This document shows positions 30,570 through 39,093 of a DNA stretch of 64,000 bases, piece by piece. Below the pieces are notes generated by a model, which was given only the letters and a program-made list of their open reading frames with translations, searched no databases and was not told the DNA's origin. A program made the position numbers and the translations under genes. The stretch comes from JAIBJN01 sp963838795 (lineage in GTDB: Bacteria; Actinomycetota; Thermoleophilia; Gaiellales; Gaiellaceae). The stretch covers positions 1-64,000 of the forward strand of contig CAWISL010000007.1 of the NCBI GenBank assembly GCA_963838795.1, written 5' to 3'. Within the stretch, counting starts at the first letter, position 1, and each line of letters begins with the position of its first letter.

Positions 30570-30833
30570 TCAGGCACCACCTGCCGCCGCGGGCAGGTAG
30601 ATGATCTCGCCCGCGCGAAGCGACGCTCCCCGCAGGTCGTTCCGCTCCCGAATCCGCCAGACCCCCTCGCGCGGGTCGCCACCGTAGCGCTCGGCGGCGA
30701 GCTGCCAGAGCGTGTCCCCGGTACGCACGACGTAGCGCTCCTCGGGAGCCGATCCACTGGACGGACGAGCGGCTACGAGCAGGAGCACGCCGACGACGGC
30801 GAGGAGCGCGAGGAGTGAGCGCGACACGAACAT
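30570..30833 (-). CDS. Small secreted LysM-domain protein
   Basis: An 87-residue protein: an N-terminal membrane/signal segment (about 5-22), then one LysM domain (YVVRTGDTLWQLAAERYG ... GEIIYLP). LysM binds peptidoglycan, so it probably sits at the cell wall. A stand-alone LysM of this size is often found near lexA in actinobacteria, but no lexA is seen here. Convergent with the HD-GYP gene. Confidence 0.85.
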   Translation of the reverse strand: MFVSRSLLALLAVVGVLLLVAARPSSGSAPEERYVVRTGDTLWQLAAERYGGDPREGVWRIRERNDLRGASLRAGEIIYLPAAAGGA

Positions 30834-30893
30834 GTGTTCGTATGGTAGCCGTCCGACCGGACGGATGCCAGCCCACCTTCGGCGGGCCGCGAC

Positions 30894-32006
30894 TCAGAGA
30901 AGGCCGTCGAGGAAGCGGCCGTCCCGGCACACGAGCTCCCCGTCGGCGTACACCTCGCTGCCGTTCCGCAGATCGCACACGAGATCCCAGTGGAGCGCGG
31001 ACTGGACCTGACCCCCCGATTCCGGATACGAGGCCCCGAGCGCGAGGTGCACGGTGCCGCCGATCTTCTCGTCGAAGAGCGTGTGGCCCGTGAACTGGGT
31101 AATCGCCTGGTTGAGCCCGAAGGCGAACTCCCCTGCGTGCCGCGCTCCCTCGTCGAGCGCGAGCATCTCGTCCAGGAACGCCGCTCCTTCGTCCGCCTCG
31201 GCGCGAACCACCTCGCCGCCGCGGAACTCGAGCTCCACGCCCTCCAGGCGTCGGCCCGAGTAGACGGACGGATACGTGAAACGGATCGTGCCGTCCACCT
31301 TCGTCTCGACCGGTCCCGTGAAGACCTCCCCGTCGGGAAAGTTCTCACGACCGTCGCATGGCACCCAGGTTCGTCCCTCCACGCCCAACGTGAGGTCCGT
31401 CCCCTCGCCGACGACGCGGATCTCCCTCCGCTCGTCGAGCCAGGCGGCGAGGCGGGTGTAGGCTCGTCCGAGCGCCTCCCATTCCGCTCCGGGGTCCTCC
31501 CGGTCGAGCAGGCCGGCCTTGAAGACGAAGTCCTCGTACTCCGACAGGGACATGTCCGCGTCTTGGGCCGCAGCCTCGGTCGGGAAGAGCGTCACCACGT
31601 AGCGAAGCTCGCCCGCGCTCACCCGTGCGAAATGACGCCGTCGAAGCGGATCGCGTGCGCGCTCCGCATGCGCCTGCCGCCCGGGGTCGATGCGGCTGTT
31701 GGCCCGCGTGTTCACGTCCGCCTCGATGGCGATGCGCACGTCCGCGCGCTCCACCTCGGCACGTCGGAGCGGGCTCATCCAGCCCAGCTGCTCGTCGCTT
31801 CCGTCCCTGAGCAGAAGCTCGAGCGCGCCGTCGACGTCGAGCCGCAGATGCGGATGCCCGCCTGCCTCGAGCACTTGCCGCCAAAGCTCCCGCACGAGGG
31901 GCGCGGCGGCGGGGCCCGTGTCGATGGAGACCAGGTCGCCCTCGCGGACGCCTGTGGAGTAGTCGACGAGCACCCCTGCGAGGCGCTCGAGCCGATCAGC
32001 GCCCAT
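30894..32006 (-). CDS. M29-family metallo-aminopeptidase, copy 1
   Basis: A 370-residue M29 (AmpS/PepS/T-type) aminopeptidase. Conserved metal-site segments are visible: DGEVFTGPVE, HAGEFAFGLN, DEKIGGTVHLALG and LHWDLVCDL, which supply the Glu, His and Asp ligands. It releases N-terminal residues from peptides in the cytoplasm. The ATG at 32006 opens MGADRLERLAGVLVDYS, aligning with copy 2. A longer open frame upstream is an antisense-like shadow over copy 2. It lies 29 bases after copy 2. Confidence 0.9.
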   Translation of the reverse strand: MGADRLERLAGVLVDYSTGVREGDLVSIDTGPAAAPLVRELWRQVLEAGGHPHLRLDVDGALELLLRDGSDEQLGWMSPLRRAEVERADVRIAIEADVNTRANSRIDPGRQAHAERARDPLRRRHFARVSAGELRYVVTLFPTEAAAQDADMSLSEYEDFVFKAGLLDREDPGAEWEALGRAYTRLAAWLDERREIRVVGEGTDLTLGVEGRTWVPCDGRENFPDGEVFTGPVETKVDGTIRFTYPSVYSGRRLEGVELEFRGGEVVRAEADEGAAFLDEMLALDEGARHAGEFAFGLNQAITQFTGHTLFDEKIGGTVHLALGASYPESGGQVQSALHWDLVCDLRNGSEVYADGELVCRDGRFLDGLL

Positions 32007-32035
32007 CGTGGGATGTCGTGTCGCGAACGGGGCTC

Positions 32036-33178
32036 TCAGCCATGCACGCCGCTCTCGACCACCTCGAGCGCGGGCTCGGCGAGGAAGTGACCGTTCTTCC
32101 AGATCAACTCGCCGTCGGCGTAGACCTCTCCCTGGAGCCGCAGGTCGCAGATCATGTCCCAGTGAAGCCCGGAGGTGTTCTGGCCGCCGGACTGCGGGAA
32201 CCCCGAGCCCAGCGCCAGGTGCATCGTGCCGCCGATCTTCTCGTCGAAGAGGATGTTGCGGGTGAAGCGGTCGATCTCGTAGTTGAGGCCGAAAGCGACC
32301 TCGCCGAGGACACGAGCGCCTGCATCCATGTCGAGGAGCGACTGCAGATAGTCGTCGCCGCGCGCGGCCTCGGCCCGCACGACACGGCCTGCCTCGAACC
32401 GCAGACGCACGTCCTCGACCTCGCGTCCGTGGTAGACGGCCGGGAACGTGTAGCGGATCTCGCCCTCGGTCTCGGTCTCGATCGGGCTCGTGAAGACCTC
32501 GCCGTCGGGCATGTTGTAGCGCCCGTCGGCCGCGAGCCAGCTGCGGCCGTCGACGCCCAGGCGGAGATCGGTGTCGGGCCCGACGATGCGGAGCTCCCGC
32601 ACGCTGCCGAGCTCGGCGGCGCGACGCCCGAGCTCCGCCGAGACCGCCTGCCAATGCGCCGCAGGATCGTCCTCGTGAACGTGGCAGGCCGCGTAGACGA
32701 AGTCCTCGTACTCCGCGAGCGACATCTCCGCCTCCTGGGCGTGCGCGTTGGTCGGGAAGAGCGTCCCGCACCAGCTCATCTCCCCGTTCGAGATCCGTTC
32801 CCAACGCCGGTTCGATAGCTTCCGCTGCGCCGCGATGTACGCCGCATGACGCGTCGGGTCGACGCGTGAGAGCGCGCGCGTGTTCGTCTCCGACCAGATC
32901 GTCACGAGGGCGTCCAGCTGCTCGATCTCCTCCCACTGGATCGGCGAGAGGTAGGTCAGCTGCTCGTCCGAGCCGTGGTGCAAGAGGGTCTCGCCCAGGC
33001 CCGAGAGGGTGACGTTGGTGTACGGCAGGGCACCGGCCCGCAGGGCGGCGGCGTACAGCGCCAGGACGAGGGGCGAGCCGGCGTCGAGGCTGTCGATGCG
33101 GAGCACCTTCCCCTCGCGAAGGGCGAGCGAGTAGCCGGCCAGGAGGCCCGCGAGACGCTCGATTCGTGGGTCGGTCAT
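32036..33178 (-). CDS. M29-family metallo-aminopeptidase, copy 2
   Basis: A 380-residue paralogue of the next gene downstream, colinear across its length and with the same metal motifs (DGEVFTSPIE, LGEVAFGLN, DEKIGGTMHLALG, LHWDMICDL). The sequences differ too much for a recent duplication. The ATG at 33178 overlaps the DUF1611 gene stop by 4 bases, so this peptidase is probably co-transcribed with the DgcN/DgcA-like pair. Confidence 0.9.
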   Translation of the reverse strand: MTDPRIERLAGLLAGYSLALREGKVLRIDSLDAGSPLVLALYAAALRAGALPYTNVTLSGLGETLLHHGSDEQLTYLSPIQWEEIEQLDALVTIWSETNTRALSRVDPTRHAAYIAAQRKLSNRRWERISNGEMSWCGTLFPTNAHAQEAEMSLAEYEDFVYAACHVHEDDPAAHWQAVSAELGRRAAELGSVRELRIVGPDTDLRLGVDGRSWLAADGRYNMPDGEVFTSPIETETEGEIRYTFPAVYHGREVEDVRLRFEAGRVVRAEAARGDDYLQSLLDMDAGARVLGEVAFGLNYEIDRFTRNILFDEKIGGTMHLALGSGFPQSGGQNTSGLHWDMICDLRLQGEVYADGELIWKNGHFLAEPALEVVESGVHG

Positions 33179-34209
33179 CGGCCCCTTATACCCGAAGCCA
33201 GCGCCGCCAACACGGCGTCCAACAAGCGGTCAGGCCCGAAACGGACAGGGTCGTCGGTGAGCAGGCCGGTCTCTTCCGCGGTGGCCGCGATCGCGGCCCG
33301 GGCGCCTTCTTCGTCGAGCCGGCCCGTGTTGAGGGCGACCGCTGCCACGCGCGCCGGGCGCAGTGGCAGCGCGAGGCGCTCGTAGAGCTCGACCAGCTCC
33401 GGAAGCGGGATGATCGGGTGGCCCGGGACGCCCTCGAGCTCGGTGTCCCCGGCCCGGTGGACGAGGACCAGTACCTCCGGCGCGCTGCCGTGGTAGAGCC
33501 CGAGGGTGACGCCGGAAAACTGCGGATGGATGATCGACCCCTGGCCCTCGACGAACAGCAGGTCGCCGCGCGCGGCGCCCTCGACGACGAGCCTCTCCCC
33601 CGCGCCCGCGAGGAAGTCGGAGACCACCGCATCCACCGCGATGCCCCAGCCGGCGATCATGATCCCCGTCTGGCCGGTGGGGACGAACACCGAGCGAAGG
33701 CCGCGCCCGCGCGCAGCCCGGTCGAGCTCGACGGCGACGGTCTTCTTCCCCACGGCGCAGTCCGAGCCGACCGTGAGGACGACCGAGGCCCCGTGCGTGA
33801 GGTTCTCGCCGGTCGGAACGCTCAGGTCGGACGGCGGTCGGCGGTAGTCGCGGAGCTCGACTCCACGCTCGCTCGCGAGCGCGGCGAGCTCGGCGTCGTC
33901 GGCGAGGAACTCGTGCATCCCTGCCTCGACGTCGAGACCCGCGTCGATCGCGTCGCGCAGGATTCCGCGCCAGACAGGGGGCAGTCGGCCGCCGGCGACG
34001 GCGACGCCGACCAGGGCGACCGTCGGCTCATACGCCAGGGCGTCCTCGACGGAGGCGACGACGGGAATCCCTTCGACCGTCTCCCCCGCCCGCGTCGAGT
34101 CGAGCACGACGACGACGGGGTCGGGCGAGTAGCGAATGACGCCATAGGTCGTCTTGCCGTAGTGATCGTCGCCGGAATACCCCTCAGCGAGGGCCAGATA
34201 GCGCTTCAT
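33175..34209 (-). CDS. DUF1611 (DgcN-like) P-loop protein
   Basis: A 344-residue DUF1611 protein. The C-terminal half has a P-loop-like GSDCAVGKKT (about residues 146-155) and VEGQGSIIHPQFSGVTLGL. Members named DgcN act as D-glutamate N-acetyltransferases working with an enolase-superfamily racemase, DgcA. The neighbouring gene is exactly such an enzyme and overlaps it by 26 bases, which supports a D-glutamate or murein-peptide recycling role. Direct proof of substrate is lacking. Confidence 0.83.
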   Translation of the reverse strand: MKRYLALAEGYSGDDHYGKTTYGVIRYSPDPVVVVLDSTRAGETVEGIPVVASVEDALAYEPTVALVGVAVAGGRLPPVWRGILRDAIDAGLDVEAGMHEFLADDAELAALASERGVELRDYRRPPSDLSVPTGENLTHGASVVLTVGSDCAVGKKTVAVELDRAARGRGLRSVFVPTGQTGIMIAGWGIAVDAVVSDFLAGAGERLVVEGAARGDLLFVEGQGSIIHPQFSGVTLGLYHGSAPEVLVLVHRAGDTELEGVPGHPIIPLPELVELYERLALPLRPARVAAVALNTGRLDEEGARAAIAATAEETGLLTDDPVRFGPDRLLDAVLAALASGIRGR

Positions 34210-35221
34210 GGACTCCCAGTCCTGGTTGCTCCGACGGCACCTGCACGCCGTCTGCGAACTCGATCCCGGGCCAGGGATCCTCGGCGATTAGGAGGTTGCC
34301 GTCGAGGTCGAGGTGGTCGCAGAGGCTGCCGATCTGGGCCGCGGCCGCGATCCCCAGGCCCGATTCGATCATGCAGCCGAGCATCACGCCGAGCCCGAGC
34401 GCGCGGGCCGCATGGGCCATGCGGATCGCCTCCCGGATGCCTCCGCTCTTGGCCAGCTTGATGTTGATGCCGTGCGCCCGTCCGGCGCACTCGGCGACGG
34501 TCGCGAGCGTGTGCACGTCCTCGTCGACGTAGATCGGGAGCACCGAGGCCTGCTTCAGCCGCTCGCCACCGGGGTCGCCGGCTGGCAGCGGCTGCTCGAC
34601 GTACTGGACGCCGAGCGCTGCGAGCTCGGGCATCGCCTCGAGCGCCTCGTCGAGCTCCCAGTACTCGTTTACGTCAACCTGCAGCGGAAGGTCGGTGACC
34701 GCTCGCACGGCCCGGACGCGCTGGACGTCGAGCCCGTCACGGCCACCGAGCTTCAGCTTCAGACGACGGAAGCGGGGATCGACGCGTTCGGCGCGGCTGG
34801 CCATGTCGTCGGGTTCGCCGAGCCAGATCGTCCACGACGTCGGGGGACCGCCGCGCTCGAGGCCGAGCAGCCGCCATGTGGGCTGGCCCACCAGCTTCCC
34901 GGCGAGATCGTGGAGCGCGGCGTCGAGCGCCGCTCTCGCCGCCTGGTTGCCCGGGAGCCCGGCGAGCCGCAGCCCGATCGCCTCGAGCGCGAACGGGTCG
35001 TCGCCGACCAGTGCCGCCGCCTCGTCCAAAAAGGCCTCGGCCGCCGGGACGCTCTCGCCGTAGTGAGCCTGCGGCTGTGCCTCGCCGAAGCCGCTGACGT
35101 CGCCGAGGGCGACCTCCACCCAGAGAACCTCCTCCGCGACGCTGGTCTCCCGGGAGATGCGGAACGGCTCCGCCAGCCGGAGTGTCGCACGGCGATGGGT
35201 GAGCTTCAGCTCGGGAACCAC
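34184..35221 (-). CDS. Dipeptide epimerase / DgcA-like enolase-superfamily enzyme
   Basis: A 345-residue enolase-superfamily member. The catalytic Lys pair lies in RLKLKLGG (about residues 154-161), metal ligands in VDVNEYWE, EQPLP and VDEDV, and a second-half Lys in INIKLAKSGG. This set fits L-Ala-D/L-Glu epimerases and N-acetyl-glutamate racemases. Paired with DUF1611 and two aminopeptidases it probably recycles wall peptides. The start is the GTG at 35221, with a tRNA beginning 22 bases away on the other strand. Confidence 0.87.
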   Translation of the reverse strand: MVPELKLTHRRATLRLAEPFRISRETSVAEEVLWVEVALGDVSGFGEAQPQAHYGESVPAAEAFLDEAAALVGDDPFALEAIGLRLAGLPGNQAARAALDAALHDLAGKLVGQPTWRLLGLERGGPPTSWTIWLGEPDDMASRAERVDPRFRRLKLKLGGRDGLDVQRVRAVRAVTDLPLQVDVNEYWELDEALEAMPELAALGVQYVEQPLPAGDPGGERLKQASVLPIYVDEDVHTLATVAECAGRAHGINIKLAKSGGIREAIRMAHAARALGLGVMLGCMIESGLGIAAAAQIGSLCDHLDLDGNLLIAEDPWPGIEFADGVQVPSEQPGLGVHEALSGPR

Positions 35222-35226
35222 CCCGA

Positions 35227-35232
35227 TACACT
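35227..35232 (+). promoter_or_regulatory. Possible -10 element of the tRNA-Arg gene
   Basis: TACACT fits the TANNNT pattern and lies 11 bases upstream of the tRNA 5' end. No good -35 match was seen, so the assignment is tentative. Confidence 0.3.
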
Positions 35233-35242
35233 AAGCCTCTCC

Positions 35243-35315
35243 GCGCCTGTAGCTCAGGGGATAGAGCGCGCGCCTCCGGAGCGCGAGGTCGTAGGTTCGA
35301 TTCCTACCAGGCGCA
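35243..35315 (+). tRNA. tRNA-Arg (anticodon CCG)
   Basis: A 73-base cloverleaf: acceptor GCGCCTG pairs with CAGGCGC, D-arm contains GCTC-AGGGGATA-GAGC, the anticodon stem CGCGC/GCGCG holds loop CTCCGGA (anticodon CCG, reading CGG), and the T-arm is GTAGG-TTCGATT-CCTAC. The discriminator base is A and CCA is not encoded. No integrated element is attached to it here. Confidence 0.96.
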
Positions 35316-35321
35316 TCGTCG

Positions 35322-35798
35322 TCAGCACGCGTCCGTCTCGCGGAAGAAGAGGGTGGCGATCGCTCGCAGCCCTCGTGCCTGATGGCGCGTGTTCGTGACG
35401 AAGTCGTAGCGCCCCGGTCTCCACGTCCCGTCCGGACAGGCCATGCCGACGTCCGACGCCCGGAGCTGGAAGCCGAAGTTGGGCCCGCCCTCTGCGCAGT
35501 TCTCCACCATGCCGCTTGTCTGATCGCTGAACCGCTCGGTGTCTCCGCCCCGGACGCGATCGATCAGAACCCTGACATTGAGCCTTCGCTCGAGGCTGCA
35601 CTGTTGCGCGTCGTTCGTCCAGCCACCCATCATCTCCACGGCCCGTCCGGTGACGAGGACGCTGCTGCTGACGATCAGCTGGCCGTGTCTCGCGGTGGCG
35701 AACGTCCCGGGGTCGATTGCGGCCGATCCGCCGGGTGCCAAAGCGAGCATCGCCGCTGCGGCGGTGCTCAGCGCGAGAACTCCTCGGGCTCTCGTCAT
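35322..35798 (-). CDS. Secreted protein, unknown function
   Basis: A 158-residue protein with a signal peptide (basic MTRAR, hydrophobic core about 7-22, likely cleavage after GSAA) and four Cys in the mature part that could form disulphides. No recognised domain. An AAGGGAGACGAC leader precedes the ATG. It lies 6 bases from the tRNA-Arg end, convergent. Confidence 0.65.
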   Translation of the reverse strand: MTRARGVLALSTAAAAMLALAPGGSAAIDPGTFATARHGQLIVSSSVLVTGRAVEMMGGWTNDAQQCSLERRLNVRVLIDRVRGGDTERFSDQTSGMVENCAEGGPNFGFQLRASDVGMACPDGTWRPGRYDFVTNTRHQARGLRAIATLFFRETDAC

Positions 35799-35861
35799 GT
35801 GGTCGTCTCCCTTCGCTTCGTGGGCTCGCCGGCGACTGTACTCGCCTGACAGGCTCCGGGT

Positions 35862-36546
35862 CTAGAGCCAGCCGCTGCGCCTGAACTGGCGATGCAACAA
35901 CCCGCTGACAAGGAGGATCACGACCAGCACCAGCGGATAGCCGTACTTCCATGAGAGCTCCGGCATGTGCTCGAAGTTCATCCCGTACAAGCCGGCGATC
36001 ATGGTCGGCACGGCAATGATCGCGGCCCAGGCGGAGATCCTGCGAACGTCCTCGTTCTGGCGGACGCTCGCCTGCGTGAGGTTCGCGGCCAGCACGCTCG
36101 TCAGCAGATCCCTGAAGCTCTCGACCTGATCGACCACCCACAGGAGGTGGTCGTGCACGTCTCGGAAGTACGGTCGCACTTCCTCGTGAACGAGCTCATG
36201 GCGCCCCCGAGCGAGCCGATCGAGCGGGTCGACGAGAGGGGCGACGGCGTCGTGGAGCTCGAGAACCTCGCGCTTGAGGTTGTAGATGCGGGCTGCCGGA
36301 TTGCTGCGTGACGAGGAGAAGACCTCACCCTCGACCTCACGAACGGCTCCGTCGAACGCGTGCACCACGGGGACGTAGTCGTCGACGATCTGGTCCACGA
36401 TCGCGTACAGCGTCGCCCCCGGGCCCCAGCAGCAACCCGATCCAGACGAATGCGTCTTTCTCCCGACACGCCTCGTAGGCCCCCGCGAGAGGCAGATCAT
36501 GCGGCGCACGGTGTCCCTGGTGGTAGACGGCGCAGTCGACGATCAT
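35862..36546 (-). pseudogene. corA: CorA-family transporter with internal deletion
   Basis: The beginning of a CorA protein (MIVDCAVYHQGHRAPHDLPL to FVWIGL, from the ATG at 36546) is joined at about 36420-36440 to a CorA stalk and pore (GATLYAIVDQIVDDYVPVV to LYGMNFEHMPE) in a different frame. Roughly 80-100 residues of the N-terminal alpha/beta domain are missing, compared with the family length of about 320. The pore motif GMN and both membrane segments survive. Either a true pseudogene or an assembly deletion at the GC-rich junction. Confidence 0.75.
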
Positions 36547-36671
36547 CCTGGCGGAATACTCTCAACCCTCCCGGTTAGCAGGTGGAGAACAATCGACAGG
36601 TGGGGCGCACAAGGGATTGGGGCTAGAATTCCGTACACCGGAGATGCAACTGGACGACCCACTGAGTACCC

Positions 36672-37661
36672 ATGGCACGGCCCACGCTCCCACGCCTTCG
36701 GCGAGGACGAGCCCGCAGCGGAGCGGGCGACGTCGTCGAGCGGACCGAGCCGCGCGTCTCCGAGCTCTCTGCTGACGGGCTGACCTGGGTCCACGCGGAG
36801 CGGCCCGGGGCGCTGGAGGTGGCGTATCTCGCCGAGCGCTTCGGCTTCCACGAGCTCGACATCGAGGACGTCCTCTCGAAGCGGCAGCGACCCAAGATCG
36901 ACGAGTACCCGGACTACCTCTTCGTCGTCCTGCACTTTCCCTTCTACGACAAGAGCGTTCGTCGCCTGAACGCCGCCGAGCTGGACGTCTTCGTCGGGGA
37001 GGACTTCCTGATCACGCTGCCCAACGCCGGCCTGCTCCCCGTCACCCACCTCTTCCGGCGCTGCGAGGACGATCCCGACCTCCGGCAGGAGCTCTTCCGG
37101 GGATCCGGCTACCTGCTCTACCACGTCCTCGACGACCTCTTCGACTACTGCTTTCCGATCCTCGACAAGATCGGCGCCAAGCTCGACCAGATCGAGCCGG
37201 CGATCTTCGAGGGGCGCTCCGAGGACGTCGTCCGCGACATCTCGAACGCGAAGCAGGAGATCATCGCCTACCGCAAGATCATCAAGCCGGAGCGCGCGAC
37301 TCTGCGCATGCTCGAACGGTCGACTGAGCGTTTCCTGCCCGAGGACCTCGACCTGTACTTCGACGACATCGTCGACGCCTCCGAGCGCATCTGGGACCTG
37401 CTCGACAACTACAAGGAGGTCATCGACGGTCTCGAGTCGACCAACGAGGCCTTCATCTCGCACAGCCAGCAGTACCGGCTCCAGCTGCTCACGGTCGTCA
37501 CCGTGATCCTTCTCCCGCTGACGCTCCTCGCCAGCGTCTTCGGGATGAACGTTCGCGTGCCGGGCGAGGGCGACATCACGGCGTTCTGGACGATCGTCGG
37601 GGCCATGGTCCTGCTCGGGCTCGGGCTGCTGACGCTCTTCCGCTGGCGCCGCTGGCTGTGA
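36672..37661 (+). CDS. corA: CorA-family divalent metal transporter
   Basis: A 329-residue CorA. N-terminal domain with FGFHELDIEDVLSKRQRPKI, long stalk helix, TM1 followed by the pore motif GMN (VFGMNVRVPGEG, about residues 290-301), TM2 and a basic end (FRWRRWL). It overlaps the next corA-like gene by 4 bases (GTGA), so the two are probably made together and could form mixed pentamers (inference). Confidence 0.92.
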   Translation: MARPTLPRLRRGRARSGAGDVVERTEPRVSELSADGLTWVHAERPGALEVAYLAERFGFHELDIEDVLSKRQRPKIDEYPDYLFVVLHFPFYDKSVRRLNAAELDVFVGEDFLITLPNAGLLPVTHLFRRCEDDPDLRQELFRGSGYLLYHVLDDLFDYCFPILDKIGAKLDQIEPAIFEGRSEDVVRDISNAKQEIIAYRKIIKPERATLRMLERSTERFLPEDLDLYFDDIVDASERIWDLLDNYKEVIDGLESTNEAFISHSQQYRLQLLTVVTVILLPLTLLASVFGMNVRVPGEGDITAFWTIVGAMVLLGLGLLTLFRWRRWL

Positions 37662-38620
37662 GCTGGCGCATAGTCGCCCCGGCTGCCCGTGGCTCGGAGG
37701 CGACCGAGCTCGCCGGCGCGGTCGCCGCGCTCCTCGATGGGGGCGAGTTCTTCTGGCTCGACGTGGGGGCCCCGGGCGACGACGAGTTCGCGCTCCTCCG
37801 CGAGCAGTTCGGCTTCCACCCTCTGGCGGTCGAGGACTCAGAGCACTTCGGGCAGCGTCCGAAGGCGGAGGACTACGACGACTACGTCTTCCTGGTCGTC
37901 TACGGCTTCGCGCCGGACGAGGACGGCCTGGTCGAGGTGCACTGCTTCTACTCGGAGCGTTTTCTCGTCACCGTGCGGCGAGACGAGGCTCCAGGGCTTG
38001 CAGCCCTGCAGGAGCGCTTCGATGCCGAACCGAGCCTTGCCCCGCAAGGAGCGCTCCTGCTCTACGAGGTGCTCGACCGGCTCGTCGACGACTTCTTCCC
38101 GGTACTGGAGCAGCTCGACGAGCGCCTCGACCTGATCGAGGAGCACATATTCGTGGATCCGAAGCCGCAGCACCTCGAGGACATCTTCCGCATGAAGCAC
38201 CGCCTCGTCCGCCTGCGCCGGGTCGTCGCGCCGCAACGCGACCTTCTCGGGCGCGTGGTCGGCGGCAGCATGCAGTTGCCCGGGATGACGAGCGAGGCCG
38301 AGCGCTACTTCCGTGACGTCTACGACCATCTCGTGCGCCTGGGCGAGGCCATCGACGGCGACCGCGAGATGATGAACGCCGCGATCGACGCCTACCTGTC
38401 GACCTCGTCCAACCGCCTCAACGTCACGACCAAGCAGCTTGCCGTCATCGCCACGATCTTCCTCCCGCTCACGTTCGTCACCGGCTTCTTCGGGCAGAAC
38501 TTCGGCTGGATGGTCGAGCACGTGGACAGCTGGCAGGCGTTCGTCGTTCTCGGCCTCGGTCTCGAGGTCGTGACGCTGGCCGCCCTGTTCGCGCTGTTCA
38601 AGCTCCGGGGCTGGTTCTGA
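37658..38620 (+). CDS. CorA-family protein with variant GQN pore motif
   Basis: A 320-residue CorA homologue: FGFHPLAVEDSEHFGQRPK at the N-terminus, stalk helices and two C-terminal membrane segments. The pore signature, normally GMN, reads GQN here (TGFFGQNFGWMV, about residues 280-291). GMN is known to be critical for Mg2+ selection, so this variant may carry another ion or act as a regulatory subunit. The GTG start overlaps the upstream corA stop. Confidence 0.88.
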   Translation: MSWRIVAPAARGSEATELAGAVAALLDGGEFFWLDVGAPGDDEFALLREQFGFHPLAVEDSEHFGQRPKAEDYDDYVFLVVYGFAPDEDGLVEVHCFYSERFLVTVRRDEAPGLAALQERFDAEPSLAPQGALLLYEVLDRLVDDFFPVLEQLDERLDLIEEHIFVDPKPQHLEDIFRMKHRLVRLRRVVAPQRDLLGRVVGGSMQLPGMTSEAERYFRDVYDHLVRLGEAIDGDREMMNAAIDAYLSTSSNRLNVTTKQLAVIATIFLPLTFVTGFFGQNFGWMVEHVDSWQAFVVLGLGLEVVTLAALFALFKLRGWF

Positions 38621-39093
38621 AGCGGCTCTGGGCTCCCTGGCGGCTGGAATACATCCAGTCCGCGGACGAGCAGGCGGGCTGCGTCTTCTGCCTGGCTCCC
38701 GGGCTCGACGCCGACGGAGGGCTCGTCGTGCAACGCGGCGAGCGTGCTTTCGTGCTTCTGAACCGCTACCCGTACGCGTCCGGGCACCTGATGGTGGCGC
38801 CCTACCGGCACGAGGGAGACTTCGGCGGGCTCGGGCCGCAGGAGGCGCTGGAGATCCATCACCTCACCTCGACTGCCACCAGCGTCCTCGCGGAGGTCAT
38901 GGGGCCGGATGGCTTCAACCTCGGATGGAACCTTGGCCGGGTCGCCGGCGCGGGCGTTGTCGACCACGTCCACCTGCACGTCGTCCCCCGCTGGGCCGGG
39001 GATACCAACTTCATGCCGGTGCTCGCGGACGTGAAGGTGATGCCGGAGGCCCTCGAGGCGACTCGGCGTAAACTCGCCGAGGCATGGCCCTAG
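38617..39093 (+). CDS. HIT family hydrolase (AP4A phosphorylase-like)
   Basis: A 158-residue HIT protein. The catalytic motif VDHVHLHVVPRW (about residues 122-133) is complete, and the actinobacterial N-terminus LWAPWRLEYI with a GCVFC zinc-type motif is present. The first standard start (GTG, 38728) would delete that N-terminus; in frame upstream only CTG is available, at 38617, overlapping the corA stop as CTGA. I therefore infer a CTG start. It hydrolyses or phosphorolyses dinucleotides; the exact substrate is unknown. Confidence 0.87.
   Translation: MKRLWAPWRLEYIQSADEQAGCVFCLAPGLDADGGLVVQRGERAFVLLNRYPYASGHLMVAPYRHEGDFGGLGPQEALEIHHLTSTATSVLAEVMGPDGFNLGWNLGRVAGAGVVDHVHLHVVPRWAGDTNFMPVLADVKVMPEALEATRRKLAEAWP

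Noticed and set aside
30894..32936. A 680-codon frame extending aminopeptidase copy 1 upstream
   Set aside because: The first 300 or so residues are a shadow of copy 2 in another frame; the true start aligns with 32006.
36624..36629. TAGAAT as -10 element of the plus-strand corA pair
   Set aside because: The nearest -35-like TCGACA is about 25 bases away, too far for a normal promoter.
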